A program made the position numbers and the translations under genes. The notes beneath the pieces are model-generated. The model saw only the letters and a program-made list of their open reading frames with translations. It was not told where the DNA came from and ran no database searches. A stretch of DNA of 64,000 nt from Narthecium ossifragum (lineage: Eukaryota > Streptophyta > Magnoliopsida > Dioscoreales > Nartheciaceae), in the NCBI GenBank assembly GCA_963920575.1, contig OY986967.1:25907384-25971383 (forward strand), in the 5' to 3' direction. Shown in pieces: positions 22,401 through 34,371 of this stretch; positions within the stretch are counted from its first letter, which is position 1, and each line of letters opens with the position of its first letter.

Positions 22401-23560
22401 ACCTCCGCCAGGATACCCGCTTCCTTCTCCTCACATGGTCTGTAAGTTGCGCAAGGCGATCTATGGTCTCAAACAAGCTCCTCGAGCTTGGTTTTCCAAA
22501 CTAAAAGGCGTTCTTCAAGGTGCTGGTTATGGCCAAAGTCACAATGATTACTCTTTGTTCCATGCGACCACTGTAGGTGGGCGAGTCTTTATCTTGGTCT
22601 ATGTAGATGACATCTTAATCACAGGAGATGATCGGCAAGGTATTCAAGATCTGAAGCGAATTCTTCAGCAATCTTTCCACATGAAAGACCTTGGGTTGGC
22701 CACATATTTTCTTGGGTTGGAGATTTCTCGCCACTCTCATGGGTATTTTCTCAGCCAGCGGAAATATATGAGAGATCTTGTAGATTTGGTTGGGCTCACA
22801 GATGATAAGCAAGTTGACACCCCTTTGGAATTAAATGTCAAGTATACAAAGCTTGATGGCGATCCCATTGATGATCCTACCCTCTATCGAAAAGTGGTTG
22901 GCAGCCTAGTCTACCTTACCGTGACCCGTCCGGATATTGCTCATGCCGTCCATGTCCTTAGCCAATTTGTTTCGGATCCCCGGCGGCTGCATTTGACTGC
23001 CGTCCATCGCCTCATACGCTATATTCGTTCGACTCCAACTATGGGTCTGTCATATCTTAAGCGATCTCCCTTGGAGTTACATGCATATTCTGATGCAGAT
23101 TATGCAGGCTGTCCTGATTCACGGAAATCCACTAGTGGTTATTGTGTGTTCCTGGGTTCCTCCCTAATTTCTTGGAAATCTAAGAAGCAGCCTGCCATTT
23201 CCAAGTCCTCCACCGAATCGGAGTATCGCGCTATGTCCTTGACGTGTGGTGTGGTAGTCTGGCTTCGACGTCTACTTGCTGACTTTGGGATCCCTTGCTC
23301 GTCTCCAACTCCTCTCTTTTGCGACAATGAGAGTGCTGCTAAGATTGCCAACAATCCAATTTTTCATGAGAGGACAGCATATAGAGGTAGACTGCCATTT
23401 TGTTCGTGAAAAATTTGAGCAAGGTGTTGTCTCCCTTCCACATGTTTCTTCCAAGGACCAAGTTGCAGATATCTTCACGAAGGCTCTGTCCAAACGGCAT
23501 CACGACTACCTACTTGGCAAACTGATGATGGATCTTCATCAGTTTGAGGGGGAGTGTTAA
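19444..23560 (+). pseudogene. Copia gag-pol polyprotein gene with one frameshift
   Basis: The ATG at 19444 (MDAHHLAVKLDG) opens a frame that runs 1321 codons to a stop at 23409. The gag core with VQEFYSVMMLIWNEMD is followed by two CCHC knuckles, CYYCHEMGHLASHC near 20125 and CRYCKEKGHLIEQC near 20203. Protease shows WVLDSGATNHM. The integrase zinc region (LWHCRLGHPH ... CADCALAKAH) and catalytic D, D, E in HSDVWGP, RSDSGGEY and GLAERKH are present. Reverse transcriptase has QLDVKNAFLNGDL and YVDDI (near 22600). RNase H has SDADYAGC and STESEYRAM. Near 23376 two bases appear to be missing relative to the family, so the C-terminal ~60 codons lie in another frame ending at 23560, inside the 3' LTR start. 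Otherwise open. Confidence 0.92.
23541..23554 (+). other. Polypurine tract of the copia element
   Basis: gtttgagggggag lies immediately before the 3' LTR. It is the expected plus-strand primer site. Confidence 0.8.
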
Positions 23561-23810
23561 CAGGATTCCTCAATCAACTCCTTCCTTATTTAGTATAGCA
23601 ATTATATGGTAGGATTCATTGTAATTATATAGTAGGATTCATTGTAACTTCCTTAAAAGATTACTCCTAATTGAGGAGATGTAGATGATATACATATGAG
23701 GGCAGACCCCCCAAGAGGATGATGGTTTTCCTCTCAGCTTGTCTTCTTCCTCTGTTTTCCTCTCAGCTTATCTTCCTCCTTTGTTCTCCATTGTATCTCT
23801 GTTATTGACA
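23555..23810 (+). repeat. 3' LTR of the copia element
   Basis: 256 bp, one base different from the 5' LTR. It is followed directly by the duplicated gttgt and by F-box downstream flank sequence. Confidence 0.93.
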
Positions 23811-23913
23811 GTTGTTATGAAGATCTTAATTTTGCTTTCGACCGCTATGATCATTGTTTTAGGCTCTGTTGCTGGATTTGAGAAAGGCAACGAACCTGTA
23901 CATATTAATCCAG

Positions 23914-24042
23914 GTATTGAGACCTTGCAGGTTGAATTCAAAGAAAATGTGGGTGATAATGTGGAAGATATATAGTGAAGGAATTTGTTCGGTTCCGAAG
24001 ATGATCCATCTGCAAGAGCTGAGATAGTATTTCCAGATCAAC
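23914..24042 (+). pseudogene. F-box exon 3 (FBD) relic
   Basis: The segment reads GIETLQVEFKENVGD, then a stop (tatatagtg), then a frameshifted match to the family C-terminus (gaaggaatttgttcggttccgaag ... gagatagtatttccagat). Only the last ~130 bases of exon 3 remain, joined to a duplicated downstream flank at 23811-23913. No F-box, exon 1 or exon 2 is nearby. Confidence 0.75.
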
Positions 24043-24224
24043 ATATTGCATGTGTTTCATTAATTTTGAGCAGATAGTACTGCTGATGCTAGAATTTACC
24101 GGACTGACAGCAGCTAGGAAGAAGTTGGAAGTTTTCCTTTCCCTTGCTCACAGCAGTCATGGTTAGTGTTTTGGACTCTTTTGCAAGTTTTTTGAGAAGG
24201 TTGAAATGGAAATTAACAATATGA

Positions 24225-27200
24225 TTTTTTTTTTTTTGCTTAGTTGAGCCAAACTGGCTGGGTATTACATCCAACACTTACACCACTACTACATTATATC
24301 AAGCAAAACCTCACCAGTAGCCCCCATCTGAGCCCGACGGGCAAGATCATCCGCAACATCATTGGAGGCACGGGGAATATGCACAAAAATAACACCCCCT
24401 AAACTCGCACTTAAACTCCATATTCTCCTAAGAATGGGCTGCAGTTCTACATCCCATACCTCTCTACCATTAAGGAAGTTGACCGCATTCCTCGAGTCGG
24501 ATTCAACCAACACCTTGCTGATGCCTTTCGCCACTGCTAGTTCCAGCCCCCGCCAAATCGCCAAAAGCTCTGCCTCGTCACTACATTTGGCCAGACCTCT
24601 ATGCATGAAAGTCCAATCCGGTGTCTCCCCTCCACTCCAACAGACAACACCAATACCGGCTTCAGTACTTCCAGGCAACCAGGATCCATCTTGGATCACC
24701 ACACAACCATGATCGCCTCTTTGATGTTGTACATATCTAGGATCATGAGACCAACCCTTCCCACGCCAGAACTCTCCTGCCAGTCTGCGTACTCGCCACA
24801 CAGGAGACTTAGCGGAGACACCCCCACCTCTCCAGATTACATCGTTCCTCTCCTTCCATAGCATCCATAAACCATACCCCACTAGCGTTTTCACCCATCT
24901 GTTAGAGACATTGGCCGACGAGGACTGAGTAAGCAAATGGAGAATGAGATCTAGGTTCCAGCCCTGTAGTGATCTTTCATGTGAAGGAAGAAGAAGACTC
25001 CACATCCTGTGCGCATAAGGGCAGGCACCTAGAATATGTCAACATCGCCACAATCTCTTGGACAGGATCGGTCATGGGTTAGGCCCCTTCTCCATAGGCA
25101 GTCCCTAGAAGGCACACGCCCATGGAGGAGTTTCCAAATGAAGTGGCGTACCCTTGGCCCTGCCGGTGAACTCCAAACGTTAGTCCAAACAACCTGAGGG
25201 AAGTTAGCAGTTCCCCTGCATTCCTTCATGACCAACCATAAGTAAAGAGATGACACATCCGCCTTCCCTGTTCTGTTAAAGACCCACCTAGCATGATCTT
25301 TGTTTAGCGCAGGATTGATCCGTACCTCCAGAACCTCCTTGGCTAGATCTTCATGGAACTCCTGCTCTATCAGGTTTACGCACCAGCGGCCGTCAATCAT
25401 CAAGTTCCCCAGTTTGGAATCCTCCAAGATACCACCTACTCTGGCAAGGCTAGGGTACATCACAAGCGGCCCCTCCCCCACCCACCACTCCATGCATGGA
25501 TCAATGAGGCTATCAGGGGCTGGGGTGAACCTTAAACCAGAACGAAGCTCTTGTGCTGCTCGACAGATAGCTTTCCAGAAAGAAGATGAAGGCCTTGAGC
25601 GCGGGCGTGAAGGGAGCAGTCCCTTCCATTCATACTTATCCCTAGTAATCGCCTCCCAAGAAGAGCTTTCTCCTTCCAAGAAGCTCACCGCCCTTCTCAT
25701 ATGTAGTGCTTTTTGCCATCAGACAAGATCCCGGATGCCCAGGCCTCCCAACTCAGTTGGCTTACAAATAGTCTCCCATAGCACACGAGATATCGAACCA
25801 GCTTCTCTCCAGAGGAACGCACGACATAGGGTCTCTAGCTTGCGCAAAACGGAGACCGGCACGCACGAGGACATCATGACATGCACCGGCATGGCCTGAA
25901 GGACCGATCTAACAAGCGTAACTCTCCCCGCCTCCGAGAGCATAACGGCCTTCCACAACGAAACCTTGAGGACTAGTTTATCAATGAGCTCGCCAAAGTC
26001 TGGCGCCCTGAGCCGCCTGCCACTCACTGGTGTGCCCAAATATTTCCATACTCCAGTAGCCTCACCAATGCCTAGGATCCGGCATATTACCTGTCGCCTA
26101 TCGAGGGGTACCACCGGAGAGAATCTAACACTCGACTTGGCAGGGTTGATTGCAAGGCCGGAGAGGTTCTTGAATCTAGCCCGCAACAATTTAAGGCTAC
26201 GGGCCTCCATGGGATCCGCCTCAGTTGCAAATAGGCAGTCATCCGTATAGAGCAAATGTGAGAATCTCCCTCCACCACGCCTCAGCTGCATCCCACGTAT
26301 GCCCACTCCTGGCCGTAAGACCAATTTGGAGAGCACCTCCTGCATCAACAAAAACAAATAGGGTGAGAGGGGGTCGCCTTGCCGCAAACCCCGTTGAGAT
26401 CTTGCGCGTCCAGAGATCCTTCCATTGACTATGAAGGCAAAGCTTGGCGAAGTCACACACGCCATGACCCATGACACCCAAGAAGTTGGAAAGCCCATGC
26501 AACACATAATCTCCTTCAAGGCCACCCATCGAACCCTGTCATAGGCCGAGCAAAAATCAACTTTGATGACCATGGCTGCTCTCGACATGGGTGCAACCTC
26601 CATAGAGTGGAGCAGTTCCTGGGCTGCGCAAATATTATCATGTATGGACCTCCCTGTCAAGAACGCCGATTGTTCCTTCCCAACCACATCTCCAAGCACC
26701 ACTTTCAATCTACGCACAAGGATAGTAGAAACAATCTTATAGCTTACATTGCACAAGCTAATGGGTCGGAATTCTTTGATCGCTCTAGGATTCACATACT
26801 TCGGGACAAAGGAAACCAAAGTCTCACTCCAGCCAACAGGAAGGGAGCACGTACGAAAGAAAGTAAGCATAGCTGCAGTGACCTCCTGCCCAACAGACAT
26901 CCAATTCTTTGTATAGAACTCAACAGGCACACCGTCCGGCCCTGGGCATTTGGTCTTTCCAAGGCTGAAAACAGCCTCCTTGACCTCCAACTCTGTCACA
27001 ACACAGCCTAGCATCGCCCTATGTTCCGGCAAGACCTGTGGCAAAGCAGGGAGGTCTCCCTCCACCTGAGTTTCAGAGTCTGTCCAAAGATCAGTGAAAT
27101 ACGAAGCAAACTCCATTCCCATCTGCTCATTAGTCGAAACTATCACCCCATCCCCAACCACCAGTTCTTTAACTTTTGATCTGTGTGATCTAGAAGCAAC

Positions 27201-28448
27201 TAGCTTATGAAAAAATGCCGAGTTCCTATCCCCCGCCATGACCCATTCCTTCCTCAGACGCTAGGCCACAGCCCTTTCCTGTAGGGTGATGACAGCCGCA
27301 TGTTGTTTTTCAAGGGACCGGAGCTCCCCTTCTTCCACCTGTGTAAGCCCTTGATGTTCCTCTTTTAAGTACAATTTCAGAATTACTTCCTCCAAGTGGG
27401 AGCCTCGCCTGAACGGATCACAATGCTCCCTGGTATTCCACTGTTTTACTGCTATCTTGACGAGCTTGATCCTGGTCGCCCAGTTGTATTGCAGTGACCC
27501 ATGCAAGTTCCTCCCCCAAGTCCTCCTCACCAAGGTCTTGAAACGCTCCTCATCGAACCAGTGTTGTTGTAGACGAAACAGTCCAGCACCATCCACCTGT
27601 GACTGCACGCCCATAGTCAAGACCAACGGGCAGTGGTCCGAACCCTGCCTACTTAAATGTCTCACCTCCATTCGGCCAAACACATCACCAGCAGCTGAAC
27701 CACTACAGAGAACCCGGTCAAGCCTCTCAGAGATCCGGCGATTGCCTGTCAGCCCATTACACCATGTAAAGGTACTTCCCACGAACCCCACATCAACTAG
27801 AGCATTGGCAGCAATGAACTCCAAAAACTCCCTCGACGAAGAGGACATAGCAAACGGCCGCCCACCTCTCTTCTCATACGGTGCAATAATCGCATTGAAG
27901 TCACCCAATATCACGTGTGGGACACCAGTGCTATTCACCCTGCTCAACATCTCCCAGAGGGTCCTACGGCCACGTACCGAGCGTGCACCATACACCCCTG
28001 AAAAAATAACTTGAGGACTGCCATTAATCGTGACCAACCCATGAATGGCTTGAGACATACCATGCATGAAGCTGACGTGCCCCAGCGAGTGCCTCCAAAC
28101 CACCAGGATCCCCCCTCCTCGCCTCTCAGCTGGGATGAGGGAGGATCCCCAACGCCAGCCCAGTCGCTGGCTAATAGCTGGCAAGCCTTCTCCTACGACA
28201 AAAACATCAATAATAAAAAACACGTCCGGTGCCGGTTCTCGAATTACACCACCGCATATATCAATAACTCTTTCTACACCCACCCCCCTACAATTCCAAG
28301 CAAAAGTCTTCAGCATGGGTTACTCTGAAATGGCCCTGCTCCAAGGCTTCCATTAGCACCGGGACCCTCACGGTAGGACGATGACTCTCCCCCTACGTCT
28401 CTGGCTGGGCCGCCCTAAGAGGAAACAAGGGTGATAGGATGAAATTGT
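24225..28448 (-). mobile_element. L1-like LINE, 5'-truncated and decayed
   Basis: On the - strand the element runs from about 28448 to a 13-base A-tract (24225-24237). It encodes endonuclease, reverse transcriptase, zf-RVT and RNase H in the order of plant L1 ORF2. No gag-like ORF1 is present; only about 130 bp precede ORF2. A possible target duplication, aggttgaaatg, occurs at 24198-24208 and 28449-28459, but 16 bases lie between the left copy and the A-tract, so it is tentative. Both flanks belong to the F-box downstream segment. Confidence 0.88.
24289..28316 (-). pseudogene. LINE ORF2 (endonuclease-RT-zf-RVT-RNase H), inactivated
   Basis: Starts at ATG 28316 (MLKTFAWNCRGVG, AP-type endonuclease, with ILGDFNAI and SDHCPLVL). 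The position where L1 endonucleases have a catalytic Glu (usually L-x-E-T) reads IIDVFV here. An in-frame TAG at 27261-27263 separates it from reverse transcriptase (FRPISLCNVSYKIVS, GKEQSAFLTGRSIHDN, RGLRQGDPLSPYLFLL). The RT active site reads YTDD instead of YADD. An in-frame TGA at 25719-25721 follows, then the zf-RVT segment (WSSPAGPRVRHFIWKLLHGR). A frameshift near 25040 precedes RNase H (VIQDGSWLPGSTEAG, LVESDSRNAVNFL). Three breaks and two active-site changes make it dead. Confidence 0.88.
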
Positions 28449-30704
28449 AGGTTGAAATGATTTTTGTCTTGCTGACATGGCAAGCCACGTCAGCACCACA
28501 CCCTGGCTCCAGAGAGTGGGGCCTGGTCTACAAGGACTACAGATTCTATGATCGTGCTGTATATCAAATTTGATAGGATGAAAGCTTCTTTAATAACTTC
28601 TTTTGTGGTTGAGATTTTAATCTTAGCTTTTGTTGGATGGTGGGCGAAGTAACTATATCACAATTTAGTTTATGCTCTTGTAATGGGCCTTTTGCAAATA
28701 TATCTCTAAAGATTTAATTGTACAGCTACGCTTGTCAAACTATAATTGAAAATATATGCTCTCTAAATTTTTTCTTATATTATTAATATATCCTTTCGCT
28801 AGATTAGATTGACTTAACTTTACCATAGAATTAATAAAATCATTTGCATTAAAAGGACCAAAATGTCATTTCAATTGTTAAATATTTTAATCTTAGCTTC
28901 TTAAATTTTTTCTTATATTGTAAATATATCCTTTCTTATATTGTAAATTCATTCTGGTCGTGTTATATGCACCATTGAAATTGATAGTGCACCGCACCTA
29001 TTTTTTTGTTCGGTGGCTTTTCACCGAATTTTTTTATAACCACCGAACTGATATAAAAAAATTCAGTGGTTTAAATTGGATGTAGTGCACTTATCAAACT
29101 GCGTGGTGCATATAAAATTACCCCAAATAATTATTGTTTGAAAGCAAATTATCTCAAAACACCATAAGTAAATGTTATTTATGGTCATTTTTGGCCACCA
29201 ACAAATGAAACTCTGGATTCTGCTTCTATGAAAGATTGAATTCTGCTTGTAATCTAGGTCCAACAATCTCTTTTCATATGCTATTTTATAAAAATATGTA
29301 TACTTTGGTTATTACATTCTATTCTTTTTCTTCTTCTTGTTTTTTTTTTTTGACAAGTTAAAACCAAAGGATTACATGCTAAAATAAACCTCTACAGAGA
29401 AGGCAAAACTCATTACATTCAAGTCGAAATGGGCAAAATGCATACACATAAAAGATAATAATGTGGATGTTACTTATGCCATCATGATTATACAAGGATG
29501 TTACCCAATTAAGGCTCTTTTGAGGGATATATAGTAGCAAAGAGCTTTTTCAACAAATAATATAGTTAAAAGGAACCCAGCCGAAGCCTAGCCTTAATCG
29601 GCCCAGGTATGGGGCCAAGTTCAAGTTCCGGACTTGGACCCTATTGGGACATCCCATATCCACATCGCATTCTGGGCTTTTAAACGGCTATGTGGCCAGC
29701 CCAATAGGAACCCACCCTTGATATCTCTTGTTGCCGCTTGGAAATGCCTATTTTAAGTTTTTGACACGACCCTCGGCTAGTCGGCTGTGTTCTTGAGGTT
29801 TTAGGAGGAAAAGTGGTACCAAAACCCTCAGTGGGGCATCTCATCTGATGTTGATGGTGAATGTTCTTGAACCCAACCTCCATTAGCTACATTTGCTTGC
29901 ATTTTGCTTATCTAAGGACCATGATCTTATGTTGCACCAGCTTTTCTAGTAAGAAATAGTAATCTTCTTGGCTTTCTTCTTTGTACTTGACATGTATTGT
30001 GACTATGATGATTCTACTTTTGATATAGCAGATACACTGGTGTCTATCCTCTTCAAATGCAATCCCCAAGTCCCCAAATTTGTCGAAAATGTAGGGCATT
30101 TGCCCCCTAAGTCTGGGTAAACGGCTTAATTTATCAAAAAAAAAAAAAGAGAAAAATCTTCTTCAAATGCAATCCACATAAGGGTTCTAAAAAGTCTGAA
30201 TTGGCATTATATCTGCAATCACTCTATGGTATTTTGAATATCATTATCTCTTGCCATTCTTATTTTTTGATCAAGCTGTGCAGTGTGCAGAGTTTTCTTT
30301 TGTATAGGTTTGCCCAAGCATTCCAGTTTGCTTGCAAAGTATGCACTTGTAGTGCCTATTGCATCCTGTTAAATTTGTAATTTATTTGGTTTAATTCCTG
30401 TCCCACCACACTTGCCAATTTGCCATTTAAAAAACTGAAATTGTGGTACTTAAACTCTAGGTATTATTGGACATCAGGATGTTTATGGGATAAAAGGTGC
30501 AGCTGACTGGGAAAAACAAATTCATCAGTTGCAGGTAGTGATTGCTGAAGAGAACAGCTGAATACACTTTTCCAGAATTTTCATGCAGTTTGATCTTGGA
30601 AGGAGCGGCATTGCTTCATGAGAATTGGGGTTTCGTACTTGGTTTCACCATAAAGTTGCAAAGAGAATTACAGAATAAAAAATAATATCCCTACAAAATT
30701 AGCA
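28449..30704. other. Intergenic DNA and 5' leader of F-box copy F
   Basis: No gene recognised. Bases 28680-28870 are an AT-rich dispersed repeat (gggccttttgcaaatatatctctaaag) with a diverged copy at 36690-36880. Bases 28970-29110 form an imperfect palindrome around ttcggtggcttttcaccgaa. Bases 29590-29890 hold the site II pair and leader block shared with copies G and H. Bases 30280-30700 are leader-like sequence before the ATG. Confidence 0.5.
29599..29616. promoter_or_regulatory. Paired TGGGCC-type (site II) motifs upstream of copy F
   Basis: cggcccaggtatggggcc: a GGCCCA box followed closely by GGGGCC. The same arrangement recurs at 33125-33142 and 39619-39636 with the intact TGGGCC. TGGGCY 'site II' elements bind TCP factors in many plant promoters. 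It lies about 1.1 kb before the ATG, upstream of the inferred non-coding exon. Function is inferred. Confidence 0.45.
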
Positions 30705-32598
30705 ATGGTTGGACCAGAACAAGTGATCCGACTTTCTGAAGATTGCAATATGAGCTCTGTCTCAACTGTAGACAGACTTAGTACTCTACCAGATAATGTT
30801 ATCGACGCTATTCTTGTGCGTTTGCCCATCAAGGCTGCAGTTCGTACAAGTATCTTATCACGTCATTGGAGATATCAATGGTTTACTATTTCAGAACTTA
30901 TGTTTGATAGATGCTATTTCTCAAAACATGAAGACCAAGAACAAAGTGAATTTGAATGTAAATTTGTGAAAATTGTTGACCGTGTTCTACAACTCCATCG
31001 CGGTCCGGTACTGGGGTTCACGCTTTCCACTAACTTGGGAAGTTGTGCTGATATTGATCGGTGGATTCTTTTCTTGTCAAGAAATGGCATCAAAGATCTA
31101 ACTCTTGTCAAATGGAAGGGAGGATATTATAAACTGCATTCTTGTCTCTTCTCATGCAATGAGTTGACTTTTCTCAAGTTGTACAGATGTAGACTCAATC
31201 TTCCTGATTCTTTCAAAGGATTTACAAACCTGACCGTGCTGAATCTTCATAGTGTTTGCCTTTTGAGAACTGGGCTTGAAGCTATGTTATCATTGTGTCC
31301 ACTTTTGAAGGAACTAAGACTTAGAAATATCATTGGTTGTCATCGCCTTAAGATCTGTGCCCTGCAACTTATATACTTGTCAGTTGACTGTGCATTTGAA
31401 GAACTTTCTTTAGAAAATACTCCACTTCTAGTTTTTGCGTCCATTAAATTGCTGTCCAAGCATTGTCAGAGCGTTGCAGGTGGAACAAATTGCAATTTGA
31501 TAGAAATACTTGGCTTGCCCAGTATTGAGAAGCTCGAATTGCTTGGCTACACTCTACAGGTACACACGTCGTATTGACTGTTTCTCTTAGAAGGTGTTTC
31601 ATCTAAAAATCTGCAATCTTGTGGTCGCATTAACTCACTCCTCTCTTTGCATCAATTGACTTTGAGGTTTTATGTGATTCTAAAGAAAAATTCTAATACT
31701 TTAGCCATGTTCTTCTTCATTTTTCAGAACTCGACATTTGGTGATGTTCCTTTGAAGCTTCCCATTATTCCCCAGCTAAAGTGTCTTGTAGTTGATATAA
31801 ATTTTGAAGATATGCAAGTGATATTAGCTGTCATGTGTTGTTTTCAAAGCTCGCCTGTGCTGCAGACGCTCATGATAAGGGTATGCCTGTGGAGGTACCT
31901 GGAAGTTGTTACATTTCATAAATATACTGTATTATGGACAAAATAGCTCTTGCAAATAATAGATGCTATCTTTTCTTGGTGATATGTAAACTGAAATAGC
32001 AGTTCTTAAAGAAAAGCACTTTGTTTGAAATAAACAATTTGGTTCACAACCATAGACAAAAACATCCTGTACGTCTTGGCGCTTGCTCTCTTTTTTCTTT
32101 GCTTTTTAATTGCGCATTTCGGAGTTCTGTTCTTGAAAACTAATTATCCTGGCTGAATAAAAGGTTATTGAACTTATATTACTATGTGCAGGCAATCTCT
32201 GACAAAAAAGAAGCCCGAATACCTATTGATGGTTTCTGGGAAGCAAAGAAAGATAATGATTGCCTGATTTCTTCCTTAAAGATCATAAATGGTTATTGAA
32301 CTTATATTACTATGTGCAGGCAATCTCAGACAAAAAAGAAGCCCGAATACCTATTGATGGTTTCTGGGAAGCAAAGGAAGATCATGATTGCCTGATTTCT
32401 TCCTTAAAGATTATAAAGGTGGAGCAATTCTCCGGGATCGAATCTGAAATGAAATTTATTGGATTTGTGCTTGCAAATGCACCAGTTCTTGAGACTCTGC
32501 AGATTGAACCAAGAAGAAGTACGCGTGATATGGAAGGCATACTTAAGAAACTTGTTCGTCTCCGAAGAAGATCGGCGGAAGCGGAGATAGTAATTTGA
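30705..32598 (+). CDS. F-box/FBD/LRR-repeat protein, copy F
   Basis: Predicted 428-aa SCF substrate receptor of the right-hand group. Exons are 30705-31559, 31728-31880 and 32320-32598, phase 0. It begins MVGPEQVIRLSEDCNMSS; an internal ATG aligned with the left group's start is also possible. F-box at residues about 22-70 (STLPDNVIDAILVRLPIKA). The FBD core SEMKFIGFVLANAPVLETLQ lies in exon 3, ending AEIVI. The start of exon 3 is tandemly duplicated with period 128 bp, giving two TGCAG acceptors. Use of the first (exon from 32192) reaches a stop at 32297-32299, so the second is assumed. Its intron 1 acceptor is TTTTCAG where paralogs have TTGTTAG. Confidence 0.86.
32163..32418 (+). repeat. 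128-bp tandem duplication across the exon 3 acceptor of copy F
   Basis: ggttattgaacttatattac starts at 32163 and again at 32291. Each unit carries the acceptor and the first ~100 bases of exon 3. The copies differ at about five positions (for example tctctgac/tctcagac and aaagataat/aagatcat). Copies G and H have a single unit. Confidence 0.9.
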
Positions 32599-34371
32599 GA
32601 TTAACCTGTGTCATCAAACTGGATTAGGCCATGTTTTTGTACGTCACTTGGTAGCTTATTTTGATGAAACAATATCCAGTGACTATTAAAACCATGTATT
32701 CCTTGTGTGCAATGCTGGATCATGCATTTCTACACAGAAATATGACTAAGCGTTGTACTCACTAGTATTATCCATATCTTATGTTGCTTACAACCATAAA
32801 AAATTGTTGTTTTAGACTATGTTGTAGCGTTTAAAAGTAGGTTATAGACAAAACACTTGCATTAGTCCAGTGATCAGGTACTAAACAACAACCACTTGAG
32901 AGTTGAGAGTTAAGACATCGCCTCTTAACTTTTATAAAATAAATCTGAAAAGTATGGTTGGTTGGGTCAGTCCCAGAAAAAAACTCAGCCCAAAGCTGAT
33001 TTTCGGACATTTTCTCCTCTAAAAATAAATTTGAAAAATTGAATTCTGTCCCACTAATAAGTAATAACAGAGCTTGTTCAGCAAACAAATCGAACCAGGT
33101 ACCAGGCCTTAGCCTACCCTTACTCGGCCCAGGTATTGGGCCAAGGTTCTTGGACTCAAGTTTGCATATCAAGTCATACATTCTGCTGTGTGGGCTTTGA
33201 TGGCCTATGTGGCCAGCCCATTAGAACCCTTGATATCTCTTGTTGCTGCTTGGAAATGCCTATTTTAACACGAGACTCGTGTTTTCTTGAGGTTTTGGAA
33301 AGGAGAAGAGTGGTACCAAAACCCTCACTGGGGCATCTCATGTTCTTGATGCCAAACTCTTTTAGGTATATTTGCTGCCTGTTTGCTAATGTAAGGACCA
33401 GGATCTTATTGTTCACCAGCTATTCTGGAAGAAGTAGTAATCTTGTAGTCTTTCTCCTTGTGTAATTTCTTGTCTTTTTTTACTTGTATATTTCGGAGGT
33501 GGACGGATCTGGATGACTAGCATTTGAAGCCTTTTTAAGTACCACAATTTTATTCCGGCTATTCTATAAGAGTAAAGTACGCAAAAATCGTTTTTTGAGA
33601 TTTAATTTGGTGTTTATGGGACCTCATCGTGATGCCCTTTTATTGTTTCTTTGTTTTAACCGGTGACTAGCATTTTGGAGCTATTTTAGAGCTATGTAGA
33701 AACTGTGGGGATGAACTTAGTCTTGTTTAAGATTTTTATGAGTTAACGGAGACATGTTCTCAGAAATTAGCATGACTATAGTAGTGGTTTTCTATGGAGC
33801 AAATTATGCCTGTAGTATTTGCAGAAAAGAGTTCAAGCTGGAGAAAAGTCACTTTTGGCAGCTTGAAACTTCCAAAATGATTGGGTGTAGCGCACTTTCA
33901 TGTTTTGGCCGAGATTGTAGTGTTATTACATGGAGCTGTATGGAAATCTCTTGCACAACTTTATTAGATCACTGCCATCGTAATGCTCTATAATTCCTGT
34001 GGCGATTGATGTTGTTCAGCAATATGCTTGTTGCTGACTTAGGACCAAATTTCAGTTGCAATTCTTCGGTAATTGAGTTTCGTTGTTTGTTTGAAAGTAT
34101 AGTGTGTTGGGTGTTGTCATTCTTGTTCTCCATGTTATTGATATCAGGATCTTTATGGGATAAAAGAGTGCAGTTGACTGGAAGAATAAGCTCATGAGTA
34201 AAGAGAAGAGTCGGATACACTTTTTCCAGATGGAAGCTAAGAATTTTCATGCAGTTTGGTGTTGACAGGAGCGGCATTGCTTCATGAGCATGTGGGGTCT
34301 ACTATTTGGTTTCACCATAAAGTTACAGTGAGAATTATAGAGGACAAAACAATACCCTGACAAAATTAGCA
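32599..34371. other. Intergenic DNA and 5' leader of F-box copy G
   Basis: No gene recognised. Bases 32600-32880 are family downstream flank. Bases 33090-33390 hold the site II pair and a leader block ending ...cttttag|gtatatttg, a likely non-coding exon with donor. Bases 33400-34370 are leader-intron sequence similar to that of copies F and H. Confidence 0.5.
33125..33142. promoter_or_regulatory. Paired TGGGCC-type (site II) motifs upstream of copy G
   Basis: cggcccaggtattgggcc places GGCCCA and TGGGCC in inverted orientation around a 6-base centre (ggtatt, partly shared with the boxes). It lies about 1.2 kb upstream of the ATG, in the same context as in copies F and H. Confidence 0.5.

Larger units (their letters stand above)
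18990..23810 (+). mobile_element. Full-length Ty1-copia LTR retrotransposon
   Basis: A 4821-bp element with two 256-bp LTRs (TG...CA), flanked by the 5-bp duplication gttgt at 18985-18989 and 23811-23815. Primer-binding site TGGTATCAGAGC (initiator-Met tRNA type) directly follows the 5' LTR. The polypurine tract gtttgagggggag directly precedes the 3' LTR. The internal order gag, protease, integrase, reverse transcriptase, RNase H is the copia order. The LTRs differ at one visible base, so insertion was recent. Copy B's flank near 4095-4105 shows the uninterrupted site. One frameshift in RNase H makes this copy non-autonomous as read. Confidence 0.95.

Noticed and set aside
25300..28356. + strand open frames of 90-200 codons
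   Set aside because: Antisense shadows of LINE ORF2.
32192..32299. First exon 3 copy as the main exon of F-box copy F
   Set aside because: It ends at an early stop; the second copy keeps the family C-terminus.
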